Assembly (NCBI GenBank): GCA_004297725.1
Contig: SCUS01000092.1
Location: 62,001 to 126,000, forward strand
Source of the DNA: Myxococcaceae bacterium
GTDB taxonomy: Bacteria > Myxococcota_A > Polyangia > Polyangiales > Ga0077539
Direction: 5' to 3'
Length of the DNA: 64,000 nucleotides
Positions 19,147-32,257 of the stretch are shown piece after piece. The number at the start of each line of letters is the position of its first letter. Positions within the stretch are counted from its first letter, which is position 1. The notes beneath the pieces are model-generated. The model was not told the origin of the DNA and ran no database searches. It worked only from the letters and a program-made list of their open reading frames with translations. The translations under genes were made by a program, and so were the position numbers.

Positions 19147-20415
19147 ATGACGAACAACCCGGTCATTCCCAGGGGGGCGCTGGTCCCGAAGCCGCCCGGC
19201 GCTCCGCCCGGCCAGGGCGTCAGGCGGCGCACCGTGAGCGCGGGCCGGGTGCTGGCGGTGCTGGGCCACGACCCGCGGAGGGAGGCGTGGAGCCAGGCGC
19301 TGCAGGGAGACGGCTTCGAGGTCGTGGCCGCCGAGCACGGCGAGGCCGCCCTCCGCCGGCTCCTCCACGGGGATGTCGACGTGGTCCTGAGCAGCGCCCA
19401 GCTCCCCGACCTCCACGGGCTCTCGCTGCTGGGGCGGGTGCGCGCGATCGATCCCGACGTGTCGGTCATCCTGGTGTCCAGCCGCAACGACCTCGACAAC
19501 GCCGTCGAGGCCATGGAGCAGGGCGCGCTCCGGTACCTCACCCGGGCCGTCGCCGACGCGGAGCTGGTCGCGCTGGTCAACGAGGGGGTGCGCATCCGGC
19601 GCAACACCCGCCGGCGCCACAACTCCATGACGCTCATCCGCTCGGTCGGGTCGGCGGGGCGGTCGTTCGGCGACGTCGCCACCCTCGAAGACGCCTTCGA
19701 GGAGGCCCTGCGCGGCGTCTTCCTCTCCTTCCAGCCCATCGTCTCCTGCGCCGGCCGGGCGCCCGTCGCGTGGGAGGCCCTGATGCGCTGCAAGGAGCCG
19801 CAGCTCCCTTCGCCGCCGGCCATGCTCGAGGCCGCCGAGAAGCTCGGGCGCCTCGAAGACCTCGGGCGGCGCATCCGGGTCCTCGCCGCGGAGGCCATCG
19901 TCGAGCTGCCGCCCGAGGCGCGGCTCTTCGTCAACGTCCACCCGCAAGACCTCAACGACCCCGACCTCTACGACCCCTCGGCCCCGCTCACCCGCCACGC
20001 GCACCGGGTGACCATCGAGGTGACCGAGCGCGCCCGGCTCGATGACGAGAAGGCCGCGCTGGTGCAGCTCGGGCGGCTCCGGGCGCTGGGGTACCGCGTG
20101 GCCATCGACGACCTCGGCGCCGGCTACGCGGGCCTGGCCAGCGTCGCGGCGCTGCACCCCGAGGTGGTGAAGCTCGACATGAGCCTGGTGCGTGGGGTGC
20201 ACCGCAACCCCATCTCCGCCCGCATCATCCGCGCCCTGACGGCGGTGTGCAGCGAGCTGGAGATCAGCCTCGTGGCCGAAGGGGTCGAGACCGAGGCCGA
20301 GCGCGACGCCCTCGTCGATCTCGGCTGCGACCTCCTCCAGGGCTACCTCTTCGCGCGCCCCACCCCGGGCTTCGTCCGGCCCCACCCGTCGCTCTACGGG
20401 CTCTCCGCCCGGTAA
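19147..20415 (+). CDS. Pseudo-receiver EAL-domain c-di-GMP phosphodiesterase
   Basis: 422 residues from ATG 19147. The frame is open to 19042, but that stretch uses many A/T-ending codons unlike the gene. N-terminal receiver fold (about 35-150) whose phospho-acceptor position is Ser83 (VLSSAQLPD) rather than Asp, so it is unlikely to be phosphorylated. EAL domain at about 185-415 with WEALMR, FVNVHP, TIEVTE, AIDDLGAGYAGL, VKLDMSLV, VAEGVET and LQGYLFARP. The metal and catalytic residues (E, N, E, DD, K, E, Q) are all present, so hydrolysis of c-di-GMP to pGpG is expected. The 266-bp region before it holds CGATATC at 18914 and GCCGATAG at 19131, but no clear ribosome-binding site. Confidence 0.88.
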   Translation: MTNNPVIPRGALVPKPPGAPPGQGVRRRTVSAGRVLAVLGHDPRREAWSQALQGDGFEVVAAEHGEAALRRLLHGDVDVVLSSAQLPDLHGLSLLGRVRAIDPDVSVILVSSRNDLDNAVEAMEQGALRYLTRAVADAELVALVNEGVRIRRNTRRRHNSMTLIRSVGSAGRSFGDVATLEDAFEEALRGVFLSFQPIVSCAGRAPVAWEALMRCKEPQLPSPPAMLEAAEKLGRLEDLGRRIRVLAAEAIVELPPEARLFVNVHPQDLNDPDLYDPSAPLTRHAHRVTIEVTERARLDDEKAALVQLGRLRALGYRVAIDDLGAGYAGLASVAALHPEVVKLDMSLVRGVHRNPISARIIRALTAVCSELEISLVAEGVETEAERDALVDLGCDLLQGYLFARPTPGFVRPHPSLYGLSAR

Positions 20416-20434
20416 GAGCCTCCGCCCCGCGACG

Positions 20435-23400
20435 CTAGCGAACCACCCTGAGCCGCGAGCCCTGCGCCGCCGCGCGCACCGTCGGGTCGGGATCGTCCGC
20501 CAGGGCCGCCACCGCCTCGCGCGCCGCCGCGCTCTCGGAGAGCGAGAGGGCCCTCGCGGCCGCCGTCCTCACCTCCGAGGCCGGGTCGCGGAGCGCCGGG
20601 AGCAGCAGCCGGTCGAGGTCGCCCACCGCGTAGGCCGCGAGCGCCTCGACGGTCACCTCTCGCACCCGCGCCTCACGGCTGGAGAGCAGCTGCGGGGCGA
20701 GCTGCTCGACGGCGGCCGCGCCGCGCCGATCGCCCCGGGCGGCGCGCTGCACGTCCGGGGGCATCGAGGCCCAGGTCGCGACGAAGCGCCTCAGCCCGTC
20801 GGGCTCGGCCCGAGCGAGCAGGCTGACCATCGCCGCGGCGCGCACCTCGGGCGCCGGGTCGTCGAGCAGCGCGTCCGAGAGCTCGCGCGCCTGCCCGGCC
20901 GGGAGCGTCGTGAGGCGCTCGGCCAGGTGGCGCCGCACCGTGGGCGACGGGTCGAGGCGGAAGCGCGCGATCACCGCCGCCGCCGCGCCCCCCTCGGAGG
21001 TCACCGCCGGCAGCACCTCGACCCGCACGGCCTCGGAGGGGTCCATCGAGGCCTCCTCGAGCAGCGAGAGCGCCTCCGCGGTCGGGATGCGCACCAGCAC
21101 CCGCACCACCCCGCCCCGCACCGCGGGCTCCTTGGAGGCGAGCAGCCCCTTCAGGAGCGGCACCAGCGAGGGCTCGGCGATGCGCTCCAGCACCCGCAGG
21201 CACGCGGCGGTCGCCTCCGGGCGGGAGGGCCCGGCCATGCGCTGGACGAAGGCCTCGGTCGCCCCGCGGTGCAGCCGGGCGAGCGCCTCCTCGACCGCGG
21301 CCTGCACCGACGCGGGCCCCAGCGCCAGCCTGCGGAAGAGCGCGTCGGAGAAGCGCCGGTCGCCCGCCTCGCCGAGCGCCTTCGCCGCGACGATGGCGAC
21401 CTCCGCGCAGGGGTCGGCGACGCCGCGGGAGAGCGCCTCGCGCGCGGACTCGAGCGAGCGGCGAGCGGCCAGGGCGTGCGCGGCGAGCACCCGCAGCCCC
21501 TCCACGGGGTCGATGGCGAGGGTGTCGGCGAGGGCCTCGACGCTGCGGTCGCCCTGCACCTTGGCGAGCACCTCGACGGCGAGACGGCGGCTCGACGGCC
21601 CCTGGCCGGTGCGCAGGATGCGCTGGTAGCGCTCCACCACGGCGGCCTGGTCGACGGGCGCCTCCGCGGCGCCGCCCAGGTCGTCGAGGCAGAGCTTCGC
21701 GAGCACCTCGCGGCGCAGGGCGACGTCCTCGCGCCGGAGAAACTCTCCGAGGGCCTTCACCTCGGCCTCGTTGGAGAGCAGGTCGGTCACCGACGAGAGG
21801 GCGCTCTCGGTGCCGAGGAGGGCCGCCGCGACGACGCGCGCCGCCGACTCGACCCGGTCGCCGGAGGCGCACTCCGCGAGGGTGCGCTCGGCCCTGGGCC
21901 CGCCCACCCGGCCGAGCGCGATGGCGGCGCGGTTGCGCACGAAGGCGTCGGGGTCGGCGAGGCGGCCCTCCAGCACCTCGAAGACCCGGTCGTCCTGCGG
22001 GCCGATCTTGCCGAGGCCGTTCACCGCCGCCGCCCTCGTGTGCGGGTCGCGGTCGCCCACCGCCACGAGCAGCGCGTGCACCGAGGCCGCGCCGGGGATC
22101 TTCCCGATCGCCCCCGCCGCGCTCGAGCGGAGCCTGGCGTCCGGGTCCCGGAGCGAGCGCTGGAGGTAGGGCAGCACCGCCGGGTCGCCCTGCTTGCCGA
22201 GCGTCCAGCAGAGGCAGATGCGGAGCTCGAGGTCGGGCGAGGCGGCGAACTCGTCGAGGCGCTCGCGCAGCACGTCGCCCTTGCCGTCGTCCTTGCCGTC
22301 GCCCCCGCCGAAGGCCAGCGCGTCGGTGATGCGCTCCTTGGCCTCGAGGGACGCCCCGGAGAGGGCCCCGAGCAGCGCGTCGACGGAGTCCTTGCGGCCC
22401 CGCCGGCCGCGGCGCCCGAGGGTGTCGATGGCCGCGAGGCGCACCGAGCGCTCCGGGTCTTCGAGGCGGGCCACCAGCGACTCGACGGCCACCGCGCTGT
22501 TGCGCGACGCGATGAGCTCCAGCGCGCTCAGGCGCACGGCGGAGTTGGGGTCGGAGAGGGCCTTCTGGAGCAGCCCCAGCGCCTCGGCGCCCTCGAAGGC
22601 CGCGACGGGCTTGAGCACCGCGAGCCGCGCCGCCACCGAGCCGCGGTGGTAGGCGCGGGAGAGCTCGGGGAAGAAGCGCTCCATGCCCTTCGGCTCGCGC
22701 TGCGCCAGCGCCTCGGCGGCGGTGTCTCGCACCACGGGCTCGGCGTCGCCGAGCAGCGCCACCAGGGCGGCGGTGCCCTCCTCCGCGCGCAGCGCCCCGA
22801 GGGCCTCGGCGACGCGGGCGCGCACCGGCCAGGAGGGATCTTCGGCGGAGGCCGCGAGCAGGGCGGCGAGGCGGGGGACGCCCAGCTCGCCGCAGATGCG
22901 GGCCACCCTCGCGCGCACCCGGAAGTCCGTGTGGTGCAGGTGCGCCGCGATGGCGTCCGCGAGCCCCGCCAGGCCGAGCTCGAGCACCGCGGTGCTGGCG
23001 CGGCGGGCCACCGGAGGGTCTTCCGAGCTGAGCTCCGCCACGCGCGCGGAGAGGTAGCCCACGCGGTCGAGCGCCAGCGCCGCCCGCTTGCGCACGTCGG
23101 CGTTCTCGTCGCGCAGCGAGCGCTCGAGCGGCCCGGTGTCCGTCGGCTGGATCATCTCCAGCGCCTCGAGCGCCCTCACCCGGGTGCCGTAGTCCGGGTC
23201 GGCGAGCGCGGCGACCAGCACGTCGATGGAGGCCTCGGCCCCCATGCGGCCGATGGCCCCGGCGGCGTGGGCCCTCACCTGGGGCATCGGGTCGCTGAGC
23301 GCGGCGCGCAGGAGCGCCTGCGTGGCGCGGCGGTCGCCGAGGGAGCCGAGGGCCTCGGTGGCCGCCATGCGCACGGTGTCGCTGCGGTCGAAGAGGCGCT

Positions 23401-24106
23401 CGAGCAGCGCGGCGGTCGCGGCCTTGTCGCCGATGCGGCCGAGGATCCTCGCCGCCCACACCGCGGCCTGCGGGTGCTCCTCGTCGCGCAGCAGCTCGAC
23501 GAGCTGCGCGACCGCGAGGGCGCCGAAGCGGGTGAGGGCCTCGGCCACCCGGGGCGACGAGCCCGCGTCGGTGGTGCGCAGCTCCTCGACCAGCAGCGGG
23601 ATCGCCTCCTCGGCGTGGATGCGCGCCAGCGCCGTCGCGGCGGCGGCCTTCACCGAGTCGACGTCCTCGTGGGGGTCGCGCAGCGCGGCGACGAGCGCGG
23701 GCACGGCGCTGGCGACCCCGACGAGCCCGAGCACCTCGGCCGCGTGGGCGCGCTCGCTCCAGGTCGAGGCCTCGCGCACCCGGGAGACGTAGCGCTCCAT
23801 CAGCCCGAGGCGCTCGAAGGTCGAGACCGCCCACTGCTTCTTCGCGACGTCGGCCTCGTGCAGCAGCAGGAGCATCACCCGCTCGACGGTGCCCGCGTCG
23901 AAGCCCTCCCTCAGCCGTCGGGCGACCTCCTCGGGGTTCTGCCCGGCGCCGCGCTCGAGCACCTTGCGGGCGAGCTCCAGCCGGTCGAGCGCCCTCCTCG
24001 CGGCCAGCCTGCTCCAGCCCTCTCGCACCAGCACCCACGCCGTCGGCAGCGCCGCGAGGAGCACCAGCACCAGGGCGATGTAGGCGACCAGCGCGGCGGC
24101 GCTCAT
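20435..24106 (-). CDS. Giant membrane-anchored HEAT-repeat protein
   Basis: 1223 residues. An N-terminal transmembrane helix (residues about 5-30, ALVAYIALVLVLLAALPTAWVL) is followed, from about residue 100 to the end, by some 30 HEAT/PBS-lyase-type repeats of about 31 residues (pattern D-P-x-x-x-V-R-x-x-A-A-x-A-L-G-x-x-G). With the anchor, this predicts a long alpha-solenoid scaffold on the membrane. No catalytic domain is visible, and similarity to phycobilin lyases is only of repeat type. Convergent with the EAL gene (19 bp between stops) and divergent from the glutaredoxin-like gene. Function unknown; protein-protein docking is the likely role. Confidence 0.85.
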   Translation of the reverse strand: MSAAALVAYIALVLVLLAALPTAWVLVREGWSRLAARRALDRLELARKVLERGAGQNPEEVARRLREGFDAGTVERVMLLLLHEADVAKKQWAVSTFERLGLMERYVSRVREASTWSERAHAAEVLGLVGVASAVPALVAALRDPHEDVDSVKAAAATALARIHAEEAIPLLVEELRTTDAGSSPRVAEALTRFGALAVAQLVELLRDEEHPQAAVWAARILGRIGDKAATAALLERLFDRSDTVRMAATEALGSLGDRRATQALLRAALSDPMPQVRAHAAGAIGRMGAEASIDVLVAALADPDYGTRVRALEALEMIQPTDTGPLERSLRDENADVRKRAALALDRVGYLSARVAELSSEDPPVARRASTAVLELGLAGLADAIAAHLHHTDFRVRARVARICGELGVPRLAALLAASAEDPSWPVRARVAEALGALRAEEGTAALVALLGDAEPVVRDTAAEALAQREPKGMERFFPELSRAYHRGSVAARLAVLKPVAAFEGAEALGLLQKALSDPNSAVRLSALELIASRNSAVAVESLVARLEDPERSVRLAAIDTLGRRGRRGRKDSVDALLGALSGASLEAKERITDALAFGGGDGKDDGKGDVLRERLDEFAASPDLELRICLCWTLGKQGDPAVLPYLQRSLRDPDARLRSSAAGAIGKIPGAASVHALLVAVGDRDPHTRAAAVNGLGKIGPQDDRVFEVLEGRLADPDAFVRNRAAIALGRVGGPRAERTLAECASGDRVESAARVVAAALLGTESALSSVTDLLSNEAEVKALGEFLRREDVALRREVLAKLCLDDLGGAAEAPVDQAAVVERYQRILRTGQGPSSRRLAVEVLAKVQGDRSVEALADTLAIDPVEGLRVLAAHALAARRSLESAREALSRGVADPCAEVAIVAAKALGEAGDRRFSDALFRRLALGPASVQAAVEEALARLHRGATEAFVQRMAGPSRPEATAACLRVLERIAEPSLVPLLKGLLASKEPAVRGGVVRVLVRIPTAEALSLLEEASMDPSEAVRVEVLPAVTSEGGAAAAVIARFRLDPSPTVRRHLAERLTTLPAGQARELSDALLDDPAPEVRAAAMVSLLARAEPDGLRRFVATWASMPPDVQRAARGDRRGAAAVEQLAPQLLSSREARVREVTVEALAAYAVGDLDRLLLPALRDPASEVRTAAARALSLSESAAAREAVAALADDPDPTVRAAAQGSRLRVVR

Positions 24107-24300
24107 GCGTTTCCGAGTGCGGAGGCCGCCCGCGGCATCGGCGCACCCGCCTTCACCGCGGCACCCTGGTTCGACATGTCAGGTTCCGCTAGCAGACAAT
24201 CCCTTGTAGGCCAGCGACGCTATCGCAGCCGCGTCTTTCCTTCAAGATTCGCGGCCATTCGTTGCCGTGCTCGAGGGCCTCGACTACACCACCGCCCCCT

Positions 24301-24660
24301 ATGACCACCCGACCGCTGATCGCTCCCGACAAGGTCTCCCCCGAGGCCGACGCCGTCGTCGCCAGCTTCCACCGCGGCATCGTCGACGAGGTCGCCGCCG
24401 CCGTCGCTCGCGACCCGGTCGTGGTCGTCGGCATGGCGCAGAACCCGGTGGTGAAGTCCGCCCGCAAGCTCCTCGACGAGGAGGGGGTGAAGTTCACCTA
24501 CCTGGAGTACGGGAGCTACCTCTCCAAGTGGAAGGAGCGCCTCGCCATCAAGCTCTGGGCGGGCTTCCCGACCTTCCCGATGGTGTTCATCGACGGCGCG
24601 CTGGTCGGCGGCAACAGCGAGCTGGTGAAGCTCAAGGCCGCCGGCAAGCTGAAGAAGTAG
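24301..24660 (+). CDS. Glutaredoxin-fold protein lacking the active cysteine
   Basis: 119 residues from ATG 24301. The core matches monothiol glutaredoxins: GMAQNPVVKSARKLL at residues 44-58 aligns with the P-x-CGFS active-site loop, and FPTFPMVFIDGALVGGNSEL carries the TFP cis-proline and GG glutathione loop. The active-site Cys is replaced (Val51), and the whole protein has no cysteine, so it cannot do thiol chemistry or ligate a [2Fe-2S] cluster in the usual way. A long N-terminal helix precedes the fold. It may be a glutathione- or protein-binding relic. Its stop is adjacent to that of convergent pruA. Confidence 0.8.
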   Translation: MTTRPLIAPDKVSPEADAVVASFHRGIVDEVAAAVARDPVVVVGMAQNPVVKSARKLLDEEGVKFTYLEYGSYLSKWKERLAIKLWAGFPTFPMVFIDGALVGGNSELVKLKAAGKLKK

Positions 24661-24661
24661 T

Positions 24662-26290
<1,629 letters not shown>

Positions 26291-26379
26291 GGCGGCGAAG
26301 GTACCGCGGGCGCGCCCCGAGGGCGATCCACGCCGCCGCGCTTGCGCCGCGCACCTCGGGTGGGGTGCAATCCCGCGCC

Positions 26380-28509
26380 GTGACCACCCCCCGCACGGCC
26401 TCCCGGTGCCTCGTGATCGCCTTGCTCGCCGGCTGCTCGGCCGAGGAGGCCACGCAGGTTTCCTGCGGCGAGGGCGTGGTCTGCGCCACCGACCCGGACA
26501 CCGGGGTGCGCCTCGACGCCGCCGCCGACCGGGGCCCCGCGGTCGACCGCCCGAGGCCCAACGACCTCGGCCCGGTGCGCGACGCCATCGCCATCCGCGA
26601 GCTCACCCGCATCGTCGTCGACCCCCCGACGGCCACCCTCGTCTCCCGTGCGGGCGCCCCCGCCACGCAGGCCTTCTCCGTCGTCGGCACCTTCAACGAC
26701 GGCACGACCCGACCGCTCGCCAACGGCACCTGGTCGCTGCCCGTCTCCCTCGCCGCCACCGTCGACCCCAACACCGGCCTGGTCACCGCGAGCGGTGGCG
26801 CTGGCGGTGTGATCGAGCTGACCGTGAGGGTGCCTGGTCCGGGCGGCGCGGAGCTCAGCGCCACCGCGGCGGTCACCGTGCGCGTCGAGCGCTCGGTGCT
26901 GGTCGACCGGCTCGTCCCGGACGTCATCGAGCACTTCGCGCGCCCCCCGGTGAGCGACCCCGCCCGCCGCGCCACGCTGCGCTACCCCCTCGACCGCGCG
27001 GTGATCCCGACCAACCTCCCGGCGCCCGACGTGCAGTGGGAGGGCGGCGCGGCCGGGGACTTCTACCGGGTGCTCATCCAGAAGCCCCACGCCTCGGTGA
27101 GCGCCTACCTCCAGCACACCGGCGCCTCCTTCGGCTACCACTGGGCCGTCGACCCCGAGGCGTGGCGGGCGCTGCTGGAGAGCGACCCCGCCGACCCGCT
27201 GGTGATCTCCGTCGACCGCTGGGACAACGCCATGCGGGAGCACATCGGCGGAGAGTCCATCTCGCTGCGCGTCGCCCGCGCCGTCCTCTCCGGCACCATC
27301 TACTACTGGGACCTCTCCAACGGCCGGCTGATGCGCCTCGACGCCCTCACCGGCGCCCGCTCGCTCACCATCGCCAACCCCCCGCCGAAGCCCGCCGGCG
27401 CCGGCGCCGGGTCCCGCTGCATCGCCTGCCACACGGTCTCCCGCGACGGGCGCTACCTCAGCGCCGAGCTCTGGGGCGGCGACGAGCCCTCGGTCGCCAT
27501 CGACCTCACCTCCTCCGAGCTCTCCCGCGACCCGGCGCCCACGGTCTACGGTCCTCGCGACGACCTGCGCTACCTCTTCTCGAGCTTCTCCCCCGACTCC
27601 AACTACCTCGTCATCAACCGCGGCAACTCGATGCAGCTCCTCGAGCGGGCGAGCGGCATGGTGGTGCCCGGCAGCGGGCTCCCCGCCGACCACGCCGCGC
27701 ACCCCGACTGGGCCCCCGACGGGATGAGCGTGGCCCTCGTCACCAACACCAACATGGGCTGGGCCGTGGACTTCACCCGCGGCGACCTGGCGGTGGTGCC
27801 TCGCACCGCCACCACCACCTTCGGCGCGCTGCGCGTGGTGCACCGTGGGACCACCGACGCCGCCCCCGCCGCGGGCGCCCTGGTCACCGACGCCCACCCG
27901 ACCTTCTCCCCCGACAGCCGCTGGATCGCCTTCCAGCACGGCACCAATTCCCGCGGAGGAAACGAGAGCACGCACTACCCCGGGCGCCTGGAGATCGCCG
28001 CCGCCAGCGCCACGCCGGACACCCCCTCGCTGGTGCTCGCCAACGCCAACGGCAGCGGCGAGCCGGACTCCTACTGGCCCAACTTCTCGCCCTTCGACCA
28101 GGGGGGCTACTTCTGGGTCGCGTTCTATTCGCGCCGCGACTACGGCAACGCCCGGGTCGGCACCCGAGGCACCCGCCGACGACAGATCTGGGTCGCCGCC
28201 ATCTCCAACCGCCCCACCGCGGGGAACGATCCGTCGCAGGTTCCATACTGGCTCCCGGGGCAGGACACCGCGCTCGACAACATGTCCGCCTACTGGGCCC
28301 CCGTCGCCTGTCGCATGAACAGCGAGCGCTGCAGCGTCTCCAGCGAGTGCTGCTCCGGCCTCTGCGAGCGTGGCCCCGACGGGATCTTCGCCTGCACCCC
28401 GCCGCCCCCCGCCATGTGCCGCCGCGAAGGCACCACCTGCTCCACCACCTCCGACTGCTGCAACGGCCTCATGTGCTTCAACCGCGTCTGCGGCCGCGAC
28501 CCCGGCTGA
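26380..28509 (+). CDS. Beta-propeller lipoprotein with one haem c motif
   Basis: 709 residues from GTG 26380; GTG 26365 is an in-frame alternative. A lipoprotein signal (VIALLAGCSAEE) is followed by a Big-2/Ig-like domain at about 75-175 (IVVDPPTATLVSRAGAP) and a beta-rich segment. One CXXCH site (RCIACHTVSRDGRYLS, about residue 350) then precedes a TolB/WD40-like propeller with repeated FSPDS blocks. The C-terminal 65 residues are cysteine-rich (CSVSSECCSGLCE and CSTTSDCCNGLMC), a paired CC pattern common in myxobacterial surface proteins. Likely an outer-membrane, surface-exposed protein that binds one c-type haem. The substrate is unknown. Confidence 0.78.
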   Translation: MTTPRTASRCLVIALLAGCSAEEATQVSCGEGVVCATDPDTGVRLDAAADRGPAVDRPRPNDLGPVRDAIAIRELTRIVVDPPTATLVSRAGAPATQAFSVVGTFNDGTTRPLANGTWSLPVSLAATVDPNTGLVTASGGAGGVIELTVRVPGPGGAELSATAAVTVRVERSVLVDRLVPDVIEHFARPPVSDPARRATLRYPLDRAVIPTNLPAPDVQWEGGAAGDFYRVLIQKPHASVSAYLQHTGASFGYHWAVDPEAWRALLESDPADPLVISVDRWDNAMREHIGGESISLRVARAVLSGTIYYWDLSNGRLMRLDALTGARSLTIANPPPKPAGAGAGSRCIACHTVSRDGRYLSAELWGGDEPSVAIDLTSSELSRDPAPTVYGPRDDLRYLFSSFSPDSNYLVINRGNSMQLLERASGMVVPGSGLPADHAAHPDWAPDGMSVALVTNTNMGWAVDFTRGDLAVVPRTATTTFGALRVVHRGTTDAAPAAGALVTDAHPTFSPDSRWIAFQHGTNSRGGNESTHYPGRLEIAAASATPDTPSLVLANANGSGEPDSYWPNFSPFDQGGYFWVAFYSRRDYGNARVGTRGTRRRQIWVAAISNRPTAGNDPSQVPYWLPGQDTALDNMSAYWAPVACRMNSERCSVSSECCSGLCERGPDGIFACTPPPPAMCRREGTTCSTTSDCCNGLMCFNRVCGRDPG

Positions 28510-28528
28510 GAGCCCCTCTCCGCGATGT

Positions 28529-28585
28529 GCCTGAAATCAGGCCCGCGCCTTGACAGCGCGCCGCGTCATGAGAAGAGATGACGCG
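28529..28585 (+). promoter_or_regulatory. Two palindromes flanking a TTGACA box
   Basis: Between two genes lie GCCTGA-aa-TCAGGC (28529-28542), TTGACA at 28550-28555, and a perfect 8-bp inverted repeat CGCGTCAT/ATGACGCG with an 8-nt loop (28562-28585). The second repeat covers the expected -10 zone, 30 bp before ATG 28615. The arrangement looks like a promoter with one operator on each side. The first palindrome could instead end the upstream transcript. Confidence 0.45.
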
Positions 28586-28614
28586 TCGAGTCAACGACGG
28601 TTCAGGGGACGAGC

Positions 28615-29085
28615 ATGGACACGCAATCGCAGGACACGGCCCGGATGACCCGCATCGAGGCCGCGCGGCAGGCCGCGCTGGGCACCCTCTCTCGCGCCAG
28701 GGAGACGCTCCAGGTGGCGGCGACGACGGTTCCGGCGTGGGCGCGGGGCGTCGAGGAGAAGGCCGGCGAGCAGGTCGACGCGCTGCTCGAGCGCGTGGGT
28801 CTGGTGCGCATCGCCAAGGTCGAGGCGAAGCGCCCGGCGGCGGTGGTCGAGGCCGCTCCGGTGAGCGTCGAGCATGAGCCCGCCGTGGAGCCCGAGGCGA
28901 AGGCCGAAGCCACGGTCGAGCCGGTCGAAGCGAAGGCTGAAGCCACGGTCGAAGCCACAGCCGAGCCGGTCGCGGCGAAGGTCGAAGCGAAGCCCGAAGC
29001 GAAGCCCGAAGCGAAGCCCGAAGCCCACGTCGAGGCCCACGCAGCGGGCGCGGGCGATCGGTCGAAGCACCGACGACGACGCTGA
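28615..29085 (+). CDS. Small protein with Ala/Glu/Lys/Pro-repeat tail
   Basis: 156 residues, GGGGAC ribosome-binding site. The N-terminal 70 residues form amphipathic helices (ARETLQVAATTVPAWARGVEEKAGEQVDALLERVGL), loosely similar to phasin or granule-associated proteins. The rest is low complexity, built from EAKAEATVE and EAKPEAKPEAK units, ending in a basic KHRRRR tail. No signal peptide. The basic, Lys/Pro/Ala-rich tail could bind nucleic acid or a polyanion. Function not recognised. It sits behind the palindromic region at 28529-28585. Confidence 0.6.
   Translation: MDTQSQDTARMTRIEAARQAALGTLSRARETLQVAATTVPAWARGVEEKAGEQVDALLERVGLVRIAKVEAKRPAAVVEAAPVSVEHEPAVEPEAKAEATVEPVEAKAEATVEATAEPVAAKVEAKPEAKPEAKPEAHVEAHAAGAGDRSKHRRRR
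28984..29019 (+). repeat. 12-bp tandem repeat in the KPEA tail
   Basis: Three exact in-frame copies of gaagcgaagccc, followed by a partial copy, encode the Glu-Ala-Lys-Pro units. Like the repeat at 1832, it is a candidate for length variation. Confidence 0.9.
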
Positions 29086-29257
29086 GGGCGGAGCACGGAC
29101 GTCGGGCGATGGAGGCCTGACGACGAACACGCGCGACGACAAAGCCGCGGAGGGCGACTGTGCGCCTCAGTTGCTTCGGAGGCAGGTCGTGGTGTTCGAT
29201 GATCCCGCGAGCGGACCACCTGGAATTACCGGTCTGCCCGATAGGGAGAAAGCCTCC

Positions 29258-32253
<2,996 letters not shown>

Positions 32254-32257
<4 letters not shown>

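Noticed and set aside
20927-24304. 1125-codon open frame opposite the HEAT-repeat gene
   Set aside because: Antisense shadow caused by high G+C. Its translation is Arg/His/Gly-rich without domains, while the minus strand has clear HEAT repeats.
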